64,000 bases of DNA from Trametopsis cervina (lineage: Eukaryota; Basidiomycota; Agaricomycetes; Polyporales; Irpicaceae). The translations under genes were made by a program, and so were the position numbers. The first letter of the stretch is position 1; every line of letters starts with the position of its first letter. The notes beneath the pieces are model-generated. The model did no database searches. It saw only the letters and a list, made by a program, of their open reading frames with translations, and was not told the origin of the DNA. This document shows, in pieces, positions 23,005 through 35,221 of this stretch. The stretch lies in assembly GCA_022385755.1 (NCBI GenBank), contig MU278353.1:161489-225488 (forward strand). The letters are read 5' to 3'.

Positions 23005-25161
23005 TCAATCTCGCCGATGCAGAACAACAGGCAACGGGCCCATGCTCGCCACGAACGTATCCTCCAAATTATCCTCCCACCGCTTCGCATCCCACCCCTG
23101 CGCGAACCGCATCTCAAACTTCTGCATGCACAAGCATATCACCATCCGCATCTCGAGCAGCGCGAGGTTCTTCCCCACGCAGTTCGCGGCGCCATACGAG
23201 AACGGGATGAACGCGTCCGCGTTGTGCGTGAACGGCCGCCTTGAGTCTGAGTCTGAGCCTGAGCCTGAGGGTGCGGGGGCGGGTGCGAGTCCGTCGGCGA
23301 TGAGCCATCTGTCTGGCCAGAACGTGAGTGGGGAGGTGAAGTTGCGCGCGTCACGCTGCACGCCTCGGACGTTGATGCGCGCTTGGGTGCCTTCGGGGAA
23401 GAAACTGGGCGAGGGGGAAGCGGCGTGAGATGTGCGGTTGGGTGTGAAGTGGACGAGGGGACGTACTGTTTTCCGAACACCTTACCACCGGATCCGTGCA
23501 GCGGTGCGCGTAGACTCCCGCTCGGTAACGCGGGGAACAATCGCATGCCCTCGTTTCTGTCACAGCCGTGGTTAGAGGCGGTTCGATAACATAACCCGAC
23601 GGCATAGCATAGTCGAACGTCCACACTTACATTATCGCGTCCAGGTACGGCATGTTCACGTGATGCTGAGGGTCGAGTGCGTCCTCGCCTGCAGGGTAGT
23701 ATCGGTCCACTTCGGCTTGCAGCCGCTTGTACGCCTCTGGGTGGCTCATCAGGCAGACGAATATGTTAGCTAGCGTTGTCGCTGTAGTGTCTGATCCAGC
23801 CACGATAGCAAGGACGCCGTCCGCGATCACGATATGGCGTGGAGGAGAGACCTTTTCTGCATTGTCTTCGTTGCTCTGATAGTCGGTGAGTTATGGGAAG
23901 GGATGGAGAAGCACGTCTTGCGTACCAGGAAGTAGAACAGATCCTTCGTTGAGGACCCGGTTTGGTATCGCCTAGCAGCCCGCTCGAAAGCTATGTCGCG
24001 CAATTTCATCAGGTCTTTCCCGAGGGAAGGTATGTGCCTTGTGTAAAACGACAGCCACGGCACATGCTCGAATATCACTGCAAAGCTGCGATTCCCATGA
24101 GCGATGATCAGATGGCGACAACGCGGACGAACTTCATTCCAGCTTTGAGCATCTTCCACAGACCGTTTTTATCCCCGTCACGAAGCATCTCTGTTCCCCC
24201 GCCGAATCTAAGCTGACTCCTCAGAGCTTGCCGCAGAGCCTAGAAACACATCCACTTACGCCATATCGCCCATAAAATCGTATCTAGGGGCAACAAGTGA
24301 GCATGAGAACGTATCAGGAGAGCGTGTCAGAAGCGCAGATGAGACATACGTAAAGAAGCTGATCCACTGCGCCAGATCAACATTCCCCTCCTGGCTCTGT
24401 AAGGCTTCCACGAGCTGCGTCGCGCGTCTTGCGACGATGGGTTGGTAATCCTTCAGCGAGGGCGTGCTGAAGGCGCGGTTCCACGGCCGGCGGCGACGGG
24501 CGTGCTCGACCGGGTCTGAATACGCGATGAGAGGTGTCTCGCGGTGCAGGGCTCGGCCTTTCATCCCAGGCCCTTTGGGCATCCCGCCGGGGCCCAAGAG
24601 AGGGACTATGGCGGACGCATCGCGTATAATCAACTCATTGGGTCCTGTAGGACCGTATGATGAGAATGGGCAGTCATATGGAGGTGAGATAGGGGCGAAA
24701 TACCTATGCGAATGATATCCCCGTACGTCTCGTGCAGGCGTTCGAAATAGAGATGCCGTTTACCCCGCCACGAGACCCATGCCATCCAGAAACCGGATAG
24801 TCTGGCCCCGACGGGTCCGGGAACCTTTGCCAGAGGATGAAACGGGGAGAGGCGGTAGGCGGTGAGGGAGATGCCTAGTGTGGCGAAATAGGTGGAGAAG
24901 GATAGGAGCGTGGCGAAGAGTACCCCATATTGGCGGAGGAATAGTAGTGAGAGGAGGGTGGGGAGTGCAACGAGCAGGGTGGTGACGGGCAGGAATTCGA
25001 TAGGCTCCCACCGGTGAAAGGTCCAGTAGCAAATCTACGTGGCCGATGAGTGACGAACTGATAGACGAGATACGTAGGCGTACCAATGCGCAGGCGACGA
25101 CGACGAGGACAGCATCGTTTGTGTTACTTGGAGCAACAGCTGTAAGGTTCAGTTGGGCCAT
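23005..25161 (-). CDS. Cytochrome P450 monooxygenase A
   Basis: Microsomal haem-thiolate monooxygenase of unknown substrate. The start lies before a run of N-terminal membrane segments, followed by the proline-rich hinge (SPFHPLAKVPGP). Motifs in order: I-helix AGSDTTATTLAN (about 23,780-23,820), K-helix NEGMRLFP with ExxR (about 23,540-23,560), the FWPDRW block, and haem loop FSYGAANCVGKNLA with its Cys ligand (about 23,160-23,205). About a dozen short introns are inferred by comparison with P450 C, to which it is very similar in sequence and intron positions; splice sites look intact. A Ser/Gly/Asp low-complexity insertion (SGSGSDSDS) before the haem loop is absent from the other two copies. 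It is inverted relative to B and C. Confidence 0.88.
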
Positions 25162-27055
25162 TACGACCTACCAAGGACAGAGATGGAGCATGAACATGCT
25201 GCTCTCACAGGTACACTAAGTACCAAACTCTTATTAGGTTCGCGATGACGTCCGGAAAAGCCCATCCGACGATAGAAGATGCAGTGGTTACTAAGACACA
25301 GCACATTGGTAAGACTCTGCGCGATAGTGCACAAATAGGGAGAAGAAGTGCATCCTCGCTCCAGAAGACGGAACCGCACATCACAGGTCTGTCAGTTCCC
25401 GGTTATAAACAGCAGCAGAGGTATCAGACTCACGAGATACCACGGCGGACATCATTCCTTGAGTTCTACCGCCTCGGCCACTCAAGCCGGTCATTTTCCT
25501 CTCGTATATTACCGTGCTACGTTCATGCTACGGTCAAATAACCACGAATGGGGTTTGGCTGCGCTAGCTGCAACACTCGCCCGCTGGATGCTTGCCGTGT
25601 GGGATCACAGAAGTCACCGACCACATTCTTCCATCTTTCTCCGTCTTGCCTATGACGGCTCGCCTATGAATTGTAGGATTGCGCACGTCAGTCTCACACA
25701 CTCGGAGTGATTGCCGTCCAAAGTGCTTCGTCGTAAGGTTGTCGTGGCCTGTGAATATAACGATCTACGCAAAGGTGAGTACAAATGAAAGAGGCAGGTT
25801 GCCAATCTACCGGGGTAATAGCCGCAAAAGAAAGCCAGGGACAGTTTGGAGTATGAGCTGTGGTACCCGGCATAGACCCAGGGGCAGTGGCGCGGTCTGC
25901 CACGGACTGATGAGCCATACAGTAATAAGATAGACGGTTCCCACAGTGGGAAAGGTTTGCAGGCAGCTCTATACGGCTCAGCATAAAGGAAGCCAGGTTT
26001 CTCTGTGAAACAACTTGAACATGAAGGGTTGCCCTCGGTGATCGTAAGTTATGCCAACCTGGCTACGAGAGTCTATATCGGGTCCTTAAAGGGTATACGC
26101 GTTCTAGGCCTGAAGGGCATGCACGCTATCTCGGAAGATTGCTACGTTCCCTCGGCAGTTTGGAACAGGCATTCTGGACATGTCTGGGTTGGAAGAACAG
26201 CTGGAATCAATCCACACAGACTAGAAGTGGATCCGCGTTTGTCTACTTCAAAACGTGCAGCTGTAATGAGTGAAGTACGCTGCTAAGAAAGGGTATACGC
26301 ACCAGCGATGAAACAGATGCCTCTCTGGCTATAATGCATTCGATCTTTGGTTCCCAGGGGAAACCCACATGTTACAGCTGAAAAGCCTCGTTGTGGCGGC
26401 AGAGTTCAGCGCGCTCCGCCTGGGGTATGTAAGGATGAATAGGGATAGAGATACTCACGCAAGGCTTTTACACGAGTTATATTACGTAGTGCAATACCAA
26501 GACTCCCCCTTCCGCTGCAGGGAGATGATCATCTACGTGAGGACGAAACCGCACTGGGGGAGGCAGGGAGCGTTTAAACGTTTGAGCAGGATAGTGACGG
26601 ACTTGCAACTGGGGCGTATTCTGAGGCTTTGAAGCTGAGCATGTCGGGTCTGCCTGGGTATTCAGAGATTTCTACCAACAGCGACGATGCCAGAGTCGCC
26701 TAGCCTCCTGGGGGCAGACAAGACATGATTTAGCTCTCGTGCCCGACTCGCCGTCTTCGCGCTGCGTCATGGTTGCGTCGGCGCTTTCGAAATGTTTTTG
26801 GAACGCGTCGCAAGTCGTATTCCCAGGTTCGTTAGCTCCAAGATACTGTCACGCACGCTGCGCAGTGGCAAGCAAAAGCTACTTTTGTTCATCATTCGAG
26901 CATCCTGTGTCGGTATCGGTATGGGAAGGCGGGAGACGGTCACGCTGCACGCGCTTCGCACTCTGACACCTTTCTCTAACTCCCACCACTGGCGTCCGAT
27001 GTTTTGCAAGTGCCTCTGAGATCAGTACGCCGCACTCTCATGAGCAATCAAAGAG
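25162..27055. other. Intergenic region between divergent P450 A and ARP6
   Basis: About 1.9 kb of moderately AT-richer sequence with only short open frames and no recognised motif. It must contain two promoters. A decayed gene is possible but not demonstrable. Confidence 0.45.
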
Positions 27056-28903
27056 ATGAAAAACGACAAGATTGTTGTAGTTGACAATGGTGCTGCGACC
27101 ATCAAACTTGGTATCTTGCAGGGTAAAGGGAAGATAACTTCGAGGTGTGTAGTGGCATTGGCTCTTTGCACGTGAACCTGACATTCATTCAGCGCATTGT
27201 AGAATCATCCAAAACGCTATAGTGCGGCCTAAGAGTGATAAAACAACCTATGTTGGTCGCGAGATCGACAATTGTCGAGACTTCTCTTCGTTACATTATC
27301 GCCTGCCGTTCGAAAAGGTAAGGTGTTTACAGCCTGAAGAACGCGACGAATAATGACGAGTATAGTGATCAGGGCTATCTCGTTGACTGGGATGCTGAGA
27401 AAGCTATATGGGACGATCTATTTACCAGCCAATATCTGGGTGTACGTGCAGTTCTATCCGCATCCAACCACTCTAAAACCCTCTGTAGTTCGCCCCAACG
27501 GAGGCTTCGTTACTGATTACCGAGCCATATTTCAATCTTCCCAGCTTGCAAGAAGTCTACGACCAGTTCGTATTCGAGGAGTATGAGTTTCAAGCTTACC
27601 ATCGCTGCGCACGTAGGTCACTGCTTTATTCAAGCTGTGCTTTCTTATGAACCTGGATCTAGCTGCGGCATTAATCCCGCACAGTCAACTGTTTAGTGAG
27701 CAAGCTACTCCGGCTCCTGAATGCATGCTTGTTGTGGATGCGGGATTCAGCTTCACACATGTCGTTCCGATTATGAACGGAGCGATTGTATGGCGGGCTG
27801 TGAAGAGGTCTGACACCTTACTGCTTTACATACAACTCACACTCATTGACAAACTCGACAGAATCGATGTCGGTGGTAAGCTTCTCACAAATCAGCTGAA
27901 AGAACTCGTGTCGTATCGTCAATGGAACATGATGGACGAGACCTATGTCATGAACGACGTGAAAGAGTCATGCTGTTATGTATCGACCGACTTCAGGCGA
28001 GACCTCGAGATATGCCGGTACGATGATCTGTCATATATCCCTCTTCCGGAGTCTTATTGTTCGAATAGTGAGAACCCAAAGAAGAATCCCATCGTTAGAG
28101 AGTACATACTTCCCGACTTCTCTACAAACAGACAAGGCCGCATACGGAGCGCCGACGAACCTCCAAACGACTCGCACCAAATCTTGTTCATGAACAACGA
28201 ACGATTCACAGTTCCTGAGCTCCTATTCAGACCCGACGACATAGGTATATGAATCTATCCATCGGTATCATGTGATCTTGCGCTCATTATGCTTGTGACA
28301 GGACTTGAACAAGCAGGTCTAGCCACAGCGATTGCTCACAGCATTTCATTGCTGCCGGAAGAGCTGCGTGGGCTTTTCTGGGCTAACATAGGTCTCATCG
28401 GTGGTACGACTAAGTTTCCTTCGTTTCGCGAGAGACTGTGAGTACTATGAGATCTTGAAGTGGCAGTCCGACGAACGCTTCTAACGCGTCACAGCTCAGC
28501 TGAACTACGATCTGTTGCGCCAGTAGACTGTGACGTGGAAATACACCAAAGTTCAGAGTATGTTTATCCGCTCCATTATCATGTGCGATGTCGTAACGAT
28601 TGCTGCTCTAGCCCTATCATGGAGGCATTCAACGGAGCTATGGTATTCGCCGGACAGCCTGACTTCAAGGATTACGTTGTTACGAGAGCCGAATACCTCG
28701 AAATGGGAAGCAGTGCCTGCAGGCGAAAGTTCAAGGACTGGAAACCCTCCGAGGAGGCCAAGGGAAAGGAGACTACGAGAGGGAAGGCCTCTACCAAGGC
28801 AATGGACGAGACTGACGACGGCGATGAAGTAACTCCCCCACGAAGAGGTCGAGGAAGAGGTAGAGGCGGTGCTGGTGGAAACCCAACGCGTAGACGTGCA
28901 TGA
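27056..28903 (+). CDS. ARP6: Actin-related protein 6, SWR1 complex subunit
   Basis: Nuclear actin-fold protein that in yeast helps the SWR1 complex exchange H2A for H2A.Z. The start gives [20 protein letters not shown], the phosphate-1 loop of the actin fold. Later blocks match ARP6 closely: [105 protein letters not shown] and [10 protein letters not shown]. The end block is [19 protein letters not shown]. Introns are short and splice sites intact. Unlike yeast Arp6, it carries a C-terminal extension of roughly 45 residues, acidic then Arg/Gly-rich ([13 protein letters not shown]). It lies between P450 A and P450 B without apparent functional link. Confidence 0.93.
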
Positions 28904-29210
28904 AAAAAAACTTAGGCCGCAGCACAATAACATTTGTGGTAAGACATAGCATGAACGTTGCGATGCCGTTCCTGATATGATCCTGACATGCATGATAGAG
29001 ATCGCTTTAACCAAACTTAGCTACGGAGCTACGTCCCCAACAATCGGATTCCTATCCTGAACACCGGTGACTTTGCTCTGTTTGCACGGATCTTCATTCC
29101 TGGCTTCATGCGGCCTGATTTGAAGGTGGCGATTGTGCCCGTGTCAGTTAAACCCGGGGGTTGTTGTCTCAGAGACACTCCGCATGTTGCCGTGCATCCG
29201 CCACCCAGTA

Positions 29211-29220
29211 CATATATAAG
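29211..29220 (+). promoter_or_regulatory. TATA-like box of P450 B
   Basis: CATATATAAG lies about 160 bases upstream of the P450 B start codon, in a gene-free interval downstream of ARP6. Position and sequence fit a TATA box; this is inference. Confidence 0.4.
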
Positions 29221-29375
29221 GGCATAATTCCATTCCTTACTGTCATATGTCACCGCTGTTCGCGCGTGCACCCGTCCGTCATCTCTCTCTGAAAGGTATC
29301 GTACACTCCCAGTTTCGTGTGCAGTTCTGAATAATCTCCCAAATCCAGAAATAAAGAGCCTTTAGCATTCTTACC

Positions 29376-31514
29376 ATGATCGATGACCCAACGCACTTCA
29401 TTTTCAAGTTGTCCACCATGGATACACTAGCCGTGACTGTTGGTGTCGCTTTGGTATGTTTTTATCCGAGCTTTGGTTCCAACTGTGCTGACACTATAGT
29501 AGGGTGCTCATGCGATCTTTAAACACTGGGAGCCTCTGTACATTCCGATTGTCATAGGCCTACTAGTAGTCCTACCGGCAGCATTATCAGCTCCACTAGT
29601 CGCCCAGCTCGGTATACTTCAAGGCATAGCATGCACCTTCTCCATATTCTGGGGGACGCTGGTCTCGTCTATCGTGTTGTATCGTATATCTCCTTTCCAT
29701 CCTCTCGCTGGCTACCCTGGACCAATTCAAGCCAAGATTTCGAAGATGTGGATGGCGTGGATTGTAAGTCAAGGCAAACAGCATCTCTACATCGAGCGGC
29801 TGCATGGACTTTACGGGGATATCGTCAGGATCGGTGAGCCATTCGCGCGCTGCTGAAACGTGGAACTAACCGGCTATAGGGCCTAATGAGGTCTCTATTC
29901 GTGACGTCTCCGCCATCCTGCCCCTCATGGGCCCTCAGGGGTGGCCTAAAGGACCAAGTGCGTAGCAGCTCGCTGTGAGTTTGGACAGAGTGCTGAGGTT
30001 AATAATTAGTGTGGCCTGGGCGTACCTTCCACAACCCTCAACCCGGTATTATCGGCTTCCGTGATCAGACGGAGCATGCGCGGAGGCGACGGATATGGAA
30101 TCGCGCCCTGAATACGACCGCCCTGAAGGATCATGAGCCTACGATTGCAAAACGTGTCGATCAGCTGGTCGAAGTACTAGGCAGCCAGAAGGGTACTGTG
30201 GACCTTGCACAGTGGCTAAGCTTTTTCACGTACGTCGCGAAAGCTCCAATGTCTATGACTTGACAATCATGTCGTGTCTAGGTATGACTACATGTGCGAC
30301 ATAGTGTGAGTGTCTTGAACTTCTGTCTGGGTCATATCTTACATATGTCGCTTAGTTTCGGCGGTGGCTCCGAAATGCTGCGGGACGGCGATAAGGATGG
30401 CCTGTGGCAGAATATGAAAGACGGCCTGGAGTAAGTTTACATGGTCTTAATGGCGACCATCGTTCACTAAGGCTCCCATAGTATATCCCAGATCTACGAG
30501 AATATACCCTGGCTCTCGTACTACACCCGGTATATCCCGGGTACGGCACGAGAGCTGAAGCGCTTCAGAGCGGTATGCTACGAGCGGGCAGAAAGAAGAT
30601 ACCATGCGGGTGCCACCGTCAAGGACCTCTTCTACTACCTGGTGAGTCCAATGCCATATAGCGAGGAACCGTCTCATGACAACCTTCTCTCAAGAGCAAT
30701 GAGGGAAATGTGGATAAAGATACTCTTCCACGCAGTACAGTCGTATCAGAAGGAGTTATCGCCGTAATTGCTGGCTCAGACACAACATCAAGTGCTCTGA
30801 GCAATGCATTCTGGTCCCTGCTACGTCATCCAGAGTGCTACAAGCGTTTGCAGGCAGAAGTGGACCATTACTATCCTCCAGGAGAAGACGCACTGAATCC
30901 CCAGCATCATGCTAAGATGGTATATCTGGATGCTGTCTTGTACGTGTTCCTTCGCACAGATTTCTGTGATGCACTGAACTCCCGTCCCAGGAACGAGGTT
31001 CTGCGCTTGTATCCCGTTGTCCCTAGTGGGAGCCAAAGATCTAATGCAGTTGGAGCGCCGGGGAAAGCATTTGGCCCTTAGTACGTACACTGATCCCATG
31101 AGTCCAATACACCACCTTCACTTTCAATGCAGCTACGTCCCTCAAGGAAATCAAGCACGAATACACTTCTGGTCTGTGCAGCGTGACCCTCGCAACTTTT
31201 CCAACCCGGAGACTTTCTATCCTGAGCGGTGGCTCATTGCCGAGGGAATACAAGAGTCCTCAGAGGGGCTCGTCCACAATCCAAACGCATTTATACCGTT
31301 CTCGATTGGACCAGCTAACTGTGCCGGGAAGAACCTCGCACTTCAAGAGATGCGGATGGTTATGTGCCATACGATGCAGAAGTTGAACTTGCAATTTGAA
31401 TCAGGATGGAAATCTTTGGATTGGGCGCAAAGTCTGCAGGATAGACTGGTGTACAGAACTGGCCGCCTACCCGTAATCATCAGACGAAGACGTGAAAACG
31501 CCTTCGTAAATTAA
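29376..31514 (+). CDS. Cytochrome P450 monooxygenase B
   Basis: Same family as P450 A and C but the most divergent of the three. Start MIDDPTHFIFKLST is followed by hydrophobic segments and the hinge SPFHPLAGYPGP. Motifs in order: the C-helix block HARRRRIWNRAL, I-helix AGSDTTSSALSN (about 30,765-30,800), K-helix NEVLRLYP with ExxR (about 30,990-31,015), the FYPERW block, and haem loop FSIGPANCAGKNLA (about 31,295-31,340). Exon order and intron positions parallel those of the other two genes. In place of the GMKGRAL segment of A and C it has a different short segment after GPQGWPKGP. Substrate unknown; no backbone-forming biosynthetic enzyme is nearby. Confidence 0.88.
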
Positions 31515-32368
31515 TGTAACAGATGATATCCTGCAAGATCAGAGCCAGTTTGAAGAAACATTTAAGGGATGCTTGTACGTATAGTGGCTAGCTGTATGCG
31601 TCACCGACCTCGTGCCCGAACCAGGTGATGCACGCTCGGTTTCCCGACCTTCAATCATCTGTGTTTTACGGAACGTCGTTCCATTGACTTGGCAGTATAA
31701 GGGTATTCATTCCCCTAGTACGTGTCTCCACCATCTTCTGTTGGCCGCCGAAATGTTCACAGGCAATATAGTGTGGTGATGATAGGTACCGATGGCCCTC
31801 CTTCCGTCAATAATGGCACGGATGTCCGCAATACTCCTGGGGCGTAGGCGAACTTTGGCAGTTCATCAGCCTTGTTCAGAGGGGAGCTCTCACGTTAGTA
31901 AACCAATGCAATCTCCTATAACGTAGGTGGAGACTTCGATCCTGCCTGCGAGGAGCATCTAATAGACAACGTTCTGCGGTGGAGTTCGAATGTTTGCGAC
32001 GTAAGTTTGCTTGGCCTGTATTCTGGTGCGAATGTGTTGTGGCCACTACATGTGGACGACTTGCATGGCTCAGGAGGACGAAAGTCGCAAAGCTCCTCTT
32101 CCATTCGCCAGTGCTTTCTTGGCATCGCGTAAGTCGTTCTTCTCTTTACTCGTCATGCGAAAACTCACAGGCATCTGATCTTGCCTTGCCAGGACCAATG
32201 AGTGAGCGGCACCTGCCCTTCATCTCTACTGGGTGATAGCAAGAACGGATGCGGCCCGCTAGGTGTGCGTCAGGATGGATCTCCCTAAACAGAATAGTAT
32301 AAATCCTGGCCTCATTGTCCTTGGAAGTACCAAGTTTCCACACCGGGAACTGTCCCAAGCTCACCGCC
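31515..32368. other. Spacer between P450 B and C with possible exon relics
   Basis: Around 31,925-32,238 three short segments are separated by convincing intron borders: a GTAAGT donor at about 32,000 with an acceptor at about 32,073, and a GTAAGT donor at about 32,129 with an acceptor at about 32,171. The reading frame does not stay open across all three, so this looks like the end of a decayed gene. No family was recognised. Confidence 0.3.
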
Positions 32369-34460
32369 ATGGTCTACCCAAACTCGCTAATCATGGGCCA
32401 TAGCCCAACAAGCGACGCTACATTAACTGCGATTGCCTCTGGACTGGTACGTACCTATCCTTTGTGATTGCTGCCCCTCACCGGTTATGTAGGTTGCTCA
32501 CTGGGTCTTTCGGCGCTGGGAACCCTTCAAATTCTTGCCCGTGGCCTCACTACTCATTGCATTCCCAGCATTCTTGTCGTTATTATTCATTCGACAGCAT
32601 GGTATGCTATATGCCACACTGCTATCGTTTTCCATCTATTTCTCCTCGTTGATCACTTCTCTCATCGTCTATCGTCTCTCTCCGTTCCATCCGTTGGCGA
32701 GCTACCCAGGGCCCGTCATCAACAAGCTATCCGGGCTCTGGATGGCCTGGATTGCCTGGCGAGGTAAACGACATCTCTATGTCCAACGCCTTCATGACGA
32801 GTACGGCGATTTTGTCCGCATAGGTTGTCGTTTCCTACCTGATCCTAATGACAATACTGACAATGTTTATCTGCAGGACCGAATGAATTATCTATACGGG
32901 ATACGTCAGCTATAATCCCTCTTGTAGGCCCCAACGGCATGCCGAAAGGACCCGGCATGAAAGGACGAGCCCTCCACGAGCCAGCACCACTCATTGCGTG
33001 TTCGGACCCCAACGAGCACACCCGCCGCCGCCGACCTTGGAACCGTGCTTTTAGCACACCTGCATTGAAGGACTACCAGCCAACCGTAGCAAGACGGGCA
33101 ACGCAACTTGTGGAAGGCTTGCAGGATCAACACGGAAATGTTGATCTAGCTCAGTGGATAAGCTTCTTTACGTGAGATACTGTTTCTCCCGCTCTCCAGA
33201 TAGTTTCTAACGCCGATTTGTTGCCGCAAGGTATGACTTCATGGGAGACATGGCGTGAGTGGTATACTGACTTTGCTGAGCCCGGATTTGACCGTCTGGT
33301 TAGCTATGGTGGAGGAACTGACCTGCTCCGTGATGGGGACAAATATGGTCTATGGAAGATACTCAAGGATGGTCTGAGGTTCGTCCCATTCCGACTGCCA
33401 GAGTTCCAGTCTCGCTTACGATCATCCTAGAGTTGCCGTTGTCTACGAGCACGTCCCCTGGTTATCATACTACACTAGGCGCATTCCCAGCTTCGGGAAC
33501 GACCTCGTGCAGCTGCGTAAGGTGGCGTTCGAGCGGACTGCTAGGCGTTATCAGAATGGCTCTTCCACGAAGGACTTGTTCTATTTCCTTGTGCGTTGAC
33601 TGCCCAACTCATCTGTCTTCTCCACTGATTGGTGATCAGAGCAACGAGGATAATGCTGAGAAGGTGTCTCCTCCGCGCCATATCGTGCTTGCAGATGGCA
33701 TCCTTGCTGTCATCGCTGGATCAGATACCACAGCAACCACGCTGGCCAACACATTCGTCTGTCTCCTCAGCCACCCGGAGGCCTACAAGCGACTGCAGGC
33801 AGAAATAGATCGACACTATCCACCGGGAGAAAACGCTCTCGATCCTCAATATCATGCGCATATGACGTACCTAGACGCGATAATGTAAGCATGGATTGTG
33901 TGGCTTCTGTCCGACGCGTCTCAAAATCTCTGTGATCTCTGCCTATGCAGCAACGAAGCCATGCGGTTATTCCCAGCAGTTCCGAGCGGGAGCTTGCGGG
34001 CACCGCTACGTGGTTCTGGAGGCAGGATACTCGGGAAACAGTCAGTTTCCCTACCTATAATGCAGATAATCCCTTGCTTATATGTTTGAGTAGTTTCATA
34101 CCGGAAGGCACTCAAACCCGTATAACAATATGGGGAGTCCACCACGATGCGCGTAACTTCACCAACCCAACCGCATTCTGGCCGGACAGATGGCTGATCG
34201 CCGAAGGTCTTGAGCCCGCACCCCCGGGGCCCTTCGTGCATAACACCGACGCATTCATGCCTTTCTCTGTCGGCCCTTTCAACTGCGTCGGGAAGAATCT
34301 GGCCCTGCTCGAGATGAAAATGGTGATCTGTCTGTGCATGCAGACTTTCAATATGCGATTTGCCGATGGCTGGAATGCGAAGATGTGGGAGGAGAATTTG
34401 GAGGACTCGTTCGTGACGGGCATGGGTCAGCTACCTGTCGTTCTTCAACGTCGGGATTGA
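32369..34460 (+). CDS. Cytochrome P450 monooxygenase C
   Basis: Close paralogue of P450 A in opposite orientation. The start MVYPNSLIMGH precedes N-terminal membrane segments and the hinge SPFHPLASYPGP. Motifs in order: the HTRRRRPWNRAFSTP block, I-helix AGSDTTATTLAN (about 33,715-33,750), K-helix NEAMRLFP with ExxR (about 33,950-33,975), FWPDRW, and haem loop FSVGPFNCVGKNLA with its Cys ligand (about 34,261-34,305). The end, LPVVLQRRD, matches that of A (LPVVLHRRD). All splice borders examined are intact. The A/C pair probably arose by an inverted duplication that moved past ARP6 and P450 B. Substrate unknown. Confidence 0.88.
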
Positions 34461-35221
34461 GCCGAAGGCGGCGATTTGCAAGGAGAGTTAAGAGCAGACT
34501 CAGGTTAGCAGCTTACTATACAGTTCAATCGTACAATTTTGAAACTACCATGGCGAACCCGAAAACAAATCCAGAAGATAATTATCGAATTGATTTCTAT
34601 CCTTCCAGAGGACTATTTTTGCTTGTGTTTCTGTTCACTGGAGACAGCAAGGCAATACTGTGTGGGATTCTTTTCCTAATTCCCACTTCCAATGTTCATG
34701 AACATGCTATTGTGCCGCAATTAAAGGAGACCCACAATTTTGTATATTATCTCGCGGTTCATGCAGTGCTCAGAATTAAGTGTCTTTGTCGGAACAAAAT
34801 CTACGGGTGTAACCCGTAGTATATTAGGTCGAATTTTGCAGTCGCAGTGTGTGGTGCTCAGTGATAGTCAGGAACAAAGACCATGGACATTGGACGAGCG
34901 CTTCAGTGTTCTTTGATTGATCCATCTCATACAGTAGCTCAGCGGGTGCCGCTACGCTCTTACCACGAACCTCTTGAACGTGATCTGCCACCCTTTCTAA
35001 TCCCCGCATTCTTCTTCTTTCCATTTAGAACTTAGGCAAGGCTGAAGGGTATTGTTTGCTCACTAGCCTCATAGCTTCGGGAACTGATCACCGTTAACTT
35101 GCACCAGTTCTCCGCTCGCGCATTCCGTCAGTCTCTCCGCTACGAGTCTGTGTTGCCACTTCGAGTTGGTAGACAAGTGCGGAGTGATAGACAAACCAGG
35201 GAGGCTGAGGCAGACAAGAGT
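34461..35221. other. Intergenic region
   Basis: About 760 bases downstream of P450 C and upstream of the GDA1 gene. Only short open frames; no motif recognised. Confidence 0.45.
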
